Of a stretch of DNA of 27,085 nucleotides, positions 23,798-27,085 are shown piece by piece. Made by a program: the position numbers and the translations under genes. Below the pieces are notes generated by a model that saw only the letters and a program-made list of their open reading frames with translations, searched no databases and was not told the DNA's origin. Each line of letters begins with the position of its first letter. Position 1 is the stretch's first letter. Source of the stretch: JBOGXB01 sp050694215 (GTDB lineage Bacteria > Actinomycetota > CADDZG01 > WHSQ01); the NCBI GenBank assembly GCA_050694215.1, contig JBOGXB010000025.1:1-27085 (forward strand), given 5' to 3'.

Positions 23798-23867
23798 CTT
23801 CTTCTAACGAGACGACCGGGGCAAGCACCCGACCGAGCCCTCGCCGCCCGGTGTGACTCGTGAGGGC

Positions 23868-23873
23868 TATCGT
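23868..23873 (+). promoter_or_regulatory. Leaderless -10 box of the endonuclease IV gene
   Basis: TATCGT, six bases, then ATG 23880. The phasing picks ATG 23880 over the longer in-frame start at 23853. No clear -35. Confidence 0.5.
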
Positions 23874-23879
23874 CAAGGC

Positions 23880-24641
23880 ATGATTCTCGGAGCGCATGTC
23901 CCCGGCGACAAGCCCCTGCAGGAGGCCCAGGACGTGGGGGCCGAGTGCCTTCAGATGTTCGTCGGCCCCCCGCAGTCATGGAAGAAACCTCCTCCTCGAC
24001 CAGACGAGGAGGAGCTAAAGGCGTCTCCGATCCCGATCTACGTCCACGCTCCCTACCTGATCAACGTCGCCTCACCCAACAATCGCGTGCGCATACCGTC
24101 ACGCAAGATCCTCGCCAACACGCTCGATGCGGCAGCGGCCATCGGCGCTTCCGCCGTCATCGTCCACGGCGGACACTCTGAGGATGGGATCGAGCGTGGG
24201 TTCCGTCGCTGGTGGAAGGTCTTCGAGGAGATGGGAGAGCCGCCGGTCCCGATCCTTATCGAGAACACCGCCGGGGGAACCAACGCGATGACGCGTCACG
24301 TCGACGTCCTGGCCGAGCTGTGGGAGATGCTCGCCGAGTTCGAAGTCGGCTTCTGCTTCGACACCTGCCACGCTCACGCAGCGGGCGAGGATCTGACGGA
24401 CGTCGTAAAGCGGATCCTAGATGCAACCGGAAGAATCGACCTCGTGCACGCGAACAGCTCGCGCGACGACCCCGGCACTGGTGCGGACCGCCATGCCAAC
24501 TTTGGGTCGGGCAAGATGGAAGTCGACTCGATCGTCGAGATGGTGCGCGAGGCGGTGACTGGTGGAGCTCCCACCGTCATCTGCGAGACTCCCTGGTCGG
24601 GCTTGACGGAGGACCTCGACCATCTAAGAGCCAATCTGTAG
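23880..24641 (+). CDS. nfo: Endonuclease IV (AP endonuclease family 2)
   Basis: A 253-residue TIM-barrel AP endonuclease that nicks DNA at abasic sites in base excision repair, using a three-zinc centre. Family motifs in order: GAHV opening, YVHAPYLINVASPN, VIVHGGH, ILIENTAGG (catalytic Glu ligand), FCFDTCHAHAAGED, LVHANSSRDDPGTGADRHANFGSG with the DRHxNxG zinc loop, and CETPW near the end. NSSRD replaces the more common NDSK; the rest is canonical, though the protein is about 25-30 residues shorter than E. coli Nfo. ATG 23880 begins MILGAHV as in homologues. Its last 18 bases overlap the end of bcp on the other strand. Confidence 0.92.
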   Translation: MILGAHVPGDKPLQEAQDVGAECLQMFVGPPQSWKKPPPRPDEEELKASPIPIYVHAPYLINVASPNNRVRIPSRKILANTLDAAAAIGASAVIVHGGHSEDGIERGFRRWWKVFEEMGEPPVPILIENTAGGTNAMTRHVDVLAELWEMLAEFEVGFCFDTCHAHAAGEDLTDVVKRILDATGRIDLVHANSSRDDPGTGADRHANFGSGKMEVDSIVEMVREAVTGGAPTVICETPWSGLTEDLDHLRANL

Positions 24642-25094
24642 CAGCTGCTTGAGCTCGTCGCGGTGCCCTCTCGCGTTCACGCCGTAAAGAGCGTGCTCGA
24701 TCACTCCTTCTTCGTCGATCACGAAGGTCGAGCGGTTTACCCTTAGAGGGATACCCTCCCAATCACCGCGTTCCTTGTAGGCACCGTACCGACGCGTGAT
24801 TTCGGTGTCTTCGTCGATGAGCAACGGGAAGTTAAGGCTGTACTTGTCGATGAATGCCCTCTTTGAGTCGGCGCCTTGGGGGCTCACGCCCAGTACGACA
24901 TAGCCGGCTTTCGTCCGCTCATCGATGCCGTCACGGAAGTCGCACGCCTGGACCGTGCACCCCGGAGTGTCGTCTGCGGGGTAGAAGTAGAGAACGATCC
25001 TCTGGCCTTTCAGCTCCGAGAGACGCCATGTCTTTCCGTCCGCATCCTGCAGCTCAAGGTTTGGGGCCGTATCACCCGGTGAAAGCCTTGTCAC
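24624..25094 (-). CDS. bcp: Thiol peroxidase Bcp (peroxiredoxin)
   Basis: A 156-residue AhpC/TSA-fold peroxiredoxin of the Bcp/PrxQ type that reduces hydrogen and organic peroxides using thioredoxin. The peroxidatic C46 lies in PADDTPGC46TVQAC51, with the resolving C51 five residues later as in typical PrxQ. YFYPADDTPGCT, the catalytic Thr/Pro and a conserved Arg (LRVNRSTFVID) are present. GTG 25094 shares GTGA with the DUF2017 stop and has GGAGG seven bases ahead; starting here gives a normal N-terminus, unlike the longer frame to 25127. Last of clpS-DUF2017-bcp; its 3' end overlaps nfo by 18 bases. Confidence 0.95.
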   Translation of the reverse strand: MTRLSPGDTAPNLELQDADGKTWRLSELKGQRIVLYFYPADDTPGCTVQACDFRDGIDERTKAGYVVLGVSPQGADSKRAFIDKYSLNFPLLIDEDTEITRRYGAYKERGDWEGIPLRVNRSTFVIDEEGVIEHALYGVNARGHRDELKQLLQIGS

Positions 25095-25564
25095 GCAATC
25101 GCCTCCAGGATGGTTCCTTGCACCCACCCCAGCCAGTGGAGGACCGAGAGCGCTGCAGCATCCGGATCATCCGGATCGATGTCCTCGGACATCTTCTCCT
25201 CCGTCACGTCGAGCCTGGTCCCGATCGCGAGCCGCAGGTCGGTGAGCAAGGCCATCCAGGCGTCGGTTTCATCCTCCGACAATTCCCCTTCTGCCGCGCC
25301 CTCCGGGCCCAGCATCTCGCTGGCCGTTCGGAGGTTGGCTCGCTTGGCAGAGACGAGGTCATCGCCTACGAGGGCTCGATAGCTCGCTTCTTCCTCCTTC
25401 CCCTCGTAGGCGCGTGGGAGGAGCCTTTCGACCACCGGGTCGCTACTGGACTTTGCTTCCAGCAGCGTCCCCATCTCTGCCAGTAGTCCGCGAAGGAGCT
25501 CAGCCTCGTCGTCGGTGAAACGGACGGCGACGGAACCCCTGCCCGTCGAGGTGGCGTCCATCAT
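25091..25564 (-). CDS. DUF2017 protein (AosR-like), clpS neighbour
   Basis: A 157-residue all-helical protein of the DUF2017 family, which follows clpS in many actinobacteria. Features: VAVRFTDDEAELLRGLLAEMGTLL, PRAYEG, RALVGDDLVSAKRANLRT, and a C-terminal LHWLGWVQGTILEAIA helix. The mycobacterial member (AosR) is a redox-responsive regulator working with an ECF sigma factor. No cysteine is present in this protein, so a thiol switch of that kind is unlikely here. Start ATG 25564 overlaps the clpS stop (ATGATGG, two ATGs in a row). It shares GTGA with bcp downstream. The longer frame to 25888 is clpS shadow. Confidence 0.85.
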   Translation of the reverse strand: MMDATSTGRGSVAVRFTDDEAELLRGLLAEMGTLLEAKSSSDPVVERLLPRAYEGKEEEASYRALVGDDLVSAKRANLRTASEMLGPEGAAEGELSEDETDAWMALLTDLRLAIGTRLDVTEEKMSEDIDPDDPDAAALSVLHWLGWVQGTILEAIA

Positions 25565-25869
25565 TCGCTCTTGGAGATGGTTGCCCACAGTCCGTAAGCG
25601 TGGAGCCGGTAGCAGTCGAGCTCCGCCTTCTCCCGCTGACCGCTGGACACGACAGCTCTCCCTTTGTAGTGGACGTCGAGCATGAGCTTGGTGGCCTTCT
25701 CGTGCGAGTAGCCGAACAGCTTCTGGAAGACCCAGGTCACATAGGGCATCAGGTTGACCGGGTCGTTCCAGCAGATCACGAGCCAGGGCCGATCCGGTTC
25801 GGCGACCTCGTCTGCATCGGTTTCCTCGACCCGCGATGGGGCCGTGGTCGTCTCCGTCGCCGTGTCCAT
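25561..25869 (-). CDS. clpS: ClpS, ATP-dependent protease adaptor
   Basis: A 102-residue adaptor that binds N-degron proteins and hands them to the ClpC/ClpA-ClpP protease. After a disordered acidic N-terminal tail (TETTTAPSRVEETDADEV) comes the compact ClpS domain: WNDPVNLMPYVTWVFQKLFGY with the Asn-Asp pair that holds the substrate's free amino terminus, LMLDVHYKG, and REKAELDCYRLHAYGLWATI. ATG 25869 is preferred to ATG 25875 six bases upstream because a TAGCAT box would start transcription two bases before it. First of clpS-DUF2017-bcp, overlapping the next gene as ATGA. Confidence 0.93.
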   Translation of the reverse strand: MDTATETTTAPSRVEETDADEVAEPDRPWLVICWNDPVNLMPYVTWVFQKLFGYSHEKATKLMLDVHYKGRAVVSSGQREKAELDCYRLHAYGLWATISKSE

Positions 25870-25877
25870 ATGCATCG

Positions 25878-25883
25878 ATGCTA
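25878..25883 (-). promoter_or_regulatory. Candidate -10 box of clpS
   Basis: TAGCAT on the minus strand, eight bases before ATG 25869. A start seven bases after the box leaves only AT before the ATG. It is too close to ATG 25875 to serve that start. Confidence 0.4.
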
Positions 25884-26180
25884 CTCACGGCGTACTCGCC
25901 TATTTGACTTGGCGTTCAAGTGCTGGGGTTTGACCCTTAAAGGTTCATTCGGCGGGCCGAAGTTGACCACCCGTTCTAGTTGACGCCGCTTACGTCCGCT
26001 TGGGTGAGGAGCTTTCTTGACCAGTCGTTCGGAGACTCGGCCGCAAATTGGCAATCTGTGAAAGAGATTGCGATTATCGGGTAACACGCGCGTATCTTCT
26101 CGTGTCTGTATATGGGAAGGCACGAATGGGTGCCAGCAGCAGTTCGCGTTCAGCTCTAGAGAGGGAGGTCCGGGAATTAC
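25884..26180. other. Gene-free stretch between clpS and the sigma factor gene
   Basis: About 300 bases without a convincing gene; the frames that cross it lack family likeness. It has lower GC than its surroundings, five TTGAC words on the plus strand (from 25904, 25930, 25963, 25980 and 26017), a small ACTTG/CAAGT inverted repeat at about 25907-25921, a possible sigma-70-like promoter (26048-26077), and an ACACG/CGTGT inverted repeat at about 26084-26105. It must hold the clpS and sigma factor control regions. Confidence 0.5.
26048..26077 (+). promoter_or_regulatory. Possible promoter of the sigma factor gene
   Basis: TTGGCA at 26048-26053, 18 bases, then GATTAT at 26072-26077: five and four of six bases match the sigma-70-type consensus. 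The leader would be about 95 bases. A TATCTT at 26093-26098 is another possible -10. Neither stands out strongly. Confidence 0.3.
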
Positions 26181-26750
26181 ATGACGTTGCCCGAGGTCGA
26201 TCTCGACCCGCGCGTCGCCACCGACGAGGCGCTTGCGTCGAGAGCAGCGGATGATGTCGACGCGTTCACCGAGCTGTATCGACGATACGTCTGCCCCATC
26301 TACAGGTCCATACGATCGCAGGTTCCCAGCGACGCGGTAGCAGAGGACCTGACGGCACACGTGTTCTTCAAAGCGTTGTCTTCGGTTGAGTCGTTTAGGG
26401 GCGAAGGTTCCTTCTCATCGTGGATTTACAGAATCGCCCGCAACTCCGTCGTGACTTGGAGAGAACGAAGAGATATGTCGGTCCACCTCGAGGATGTACC
26501 CGAGGAGGAAGACCCTGCCCCTACTCCGGCCTCTCTCGTCCTCGTGCGCGAGGACCAGGATCTCGTGCGTCGCAGCGTCGCGAAGCTGCCGCCCGCGCAG
26601 AGGGAGGCGGTAACCCTTCGATATCTGCAAGAGCTATCGATCGGCGAAGTCGCCAAGCTCACCAAGCGCACGGCAGGTGCCGTCCGCATCCTGCTGCACA
26701 GAGGACGAGCCAAACTTCGGCGCGCGTTGGACAAGGAGAAGGTGCGATGA
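26181..26750 (+). CDS. ECF-type RNA polymerase sigma factor
   Basis: A 189-residue sigma-70 family factor with region 2 (DAFTELYRRYVCPIYR, DLTAHVFFKAL, GSFSSWIYRIARNSV, about 25-95) and region 4 (LPPAQREAVTLRYLQELS, IGEVAKLTKRTAGAVRILLHRGRAKLRR, about 128-182), joined by an acidic linker (EDVPEEEDP). No region 1 or 3, so ECF type. No anti-sigma gene is in view next to it. Instead its stop is shared with the fabD start as ATGA, implying coupled translation. The ATG at 26181 follows GGAGG at 12 bases and GGGAA at a shorter spacing. The 300 bases upstream hold the promoter. Confidence 0.93.
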   Translation: MTLPEVDLDPRVATDEALASRAADDVDAFTELYRRYVCPIYRSIRSQVPSDAVAEDLTAHVFFKALSSVESFRGEGSFSSWIYRIARNSVVTWRERRDMSVHLEDVPEEEDPAPTPASLVLVREDQDLVRRSVAKLPPAQREAVTLRYLQELSIGEVAKLTKRTAGAVRILLHRGRAKLRRALDKEKVR

Positions 26751-27085
26751 GGCGGGGTCGCGTCGCCCTCTTTCCCGGTCAAGGCATACCGGCTCGGACG
26801 GTCCTCGAGTCTCTGCCCGAGGATCACGAGCTCACGGGACGTGCGGAGGAGATCCTCGGCTATGAATTGCGAAAGCGGGTCGAGATCGCGGCACGCCGTA
26901 AGGGAGCCGTGATTCCAACCGCTCTCGCGCAGCCTGCGATCTTCGTCGCGAGCCTCATTGGCTATGAGAGGACCGTCGAAGCCGGTGTGCGCTTCGACGC
27001 GATCGCGGGCCACAGCCTCGGTGAGTACCCGGCATTAGTCGCCGGTGAGTCGATGTCCTTCGAGGCCGCGCTCACGGTCGTACAC
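26747..27085 (+). CDS. fabD: Malonyl-CoA:ACP transacylase (FabD-like), 3' part cut by window edge
   Basis: The first 113 codons run open to the right edge. The sequence shows the acyltransferase opening LFPGQG at 8-13, AQPAIFVAS at 61-69, and the nucleophile elbow GHSLGEY with S90, placed as in FabD. The enzyme moves malonyl from CoA to acyl carrier protein to start fatty acid synthesis; an acyltransferase of a polyketide enzyme is possible but less likely given its short N-terminus. ATG 26747 overlaps the sigma factor stop (ATGA). Whether other fab genes follow cannot be seen. Pairing with a sigma gene suggests linked control of lipid synthesis (inference). Confidence 0.9.
   Translation, partial: MRRGRVALFPGQGIPARTVLESLPEDHELTGRAEEILGYELRKRVEIAARRKGAVIPTALAQPAIFVASLIGYERTVEAGVRFDAIAGHSLGEYPALVAGESMSFEAALTVVH

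Overview
The window is a dense, GC-rich chromosomal segment, most likely from an uncultivated member of the Actinomycetota. The grounds for this are a clpS gene followed directly by a DUF2017 gene, a four-module GlnR-type operator in front of amtB-glnK-glnD, a membrane-anchored PknB-like kinase, frequent GTG/TTG starts, and several genes that look leaderless (TAnnnT box exactly six bases before the start codon). I cannot place it to class from sequence alone. I see no rRNA, tRNA, CRISPR array, insertion sequence or prophage; this is core or housekeeping chromosome.

Layout. At 1-1260 (minus) lies a Ser/Thr kinase cut by the left edge, divergent from an amidase-signature enzyme (1329-2657). Next comes a long minus-strand block, transcribed right to left. 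Its promoter-distal part is the nitrogen operon amtB-glnK-glnD (6762 to 2654), with its own GlnR-like operator. Its promoter-proximal part (14612 to 6866) encodes an exported alkaline-phosphatase-superfamily hydrolase, a patatin-like lipase, an acyl-CoA synthetase, an alpha/beta-hydrolase-fold protein, zwf, pgl and a small two-helix membrane protein. From 14648 the plus strand carries a flavin-binding split-barrel protein and an aldo/keto reductase. A minus-strand lipoprotein-EamA pair follows, then plus-strand terC-arginase and a divergent YchF-like GTPase. DUF2231 and gamma-glutamyltransferase genes (minus) are followed by an SRPBCC protein (plus), a CBS-pair protein (minus), endonuclease IV (plus) and clpS-DUF2017-bcp (minus). 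An ECF sigma factor is coupled to fabD (plus), which is cut by the right edge.

How the genes work together. AmtB imports ammonium, GlnK (Tyr51 present) reports nitrogen status and gates AmtB, and GlnD nucleotidylates GlnK; the operator suggests GlnR control of all three. The lipase, acyl-CoA synthetase and zwf-pgl genes could release and re-activate fatty acids while supplying NADPH, but that link rests only on gene order. TerC (manganese handling) overlaps the gene for arginase, a two-manganese enzyme. ClpS (N-degron adaptor), DUF2017 and Bcp peroxiredoxin form a tightly overlapping protein-quality/redox unit.

The most noteworthy observations are: the GlnR-like operator and the hairpin covering the amtB ribosome-binding site; a phosphatase whose last metal-binding His segment appears moved to the N terminus (apparent circular permutation); two genes (glnD, zwf) whose homology runs upstream of any ATG/GTG/TTG, to a CTG overlapping the previous stop; a set of phased leaderless promoters; a 20-bp AT-rich hairpin after arginase; three tandem 11-bp palindromic repeats beside the EamA gene; and an ECF sigma gene sharing ATGA with fabD. 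I found no clear wholly new system.
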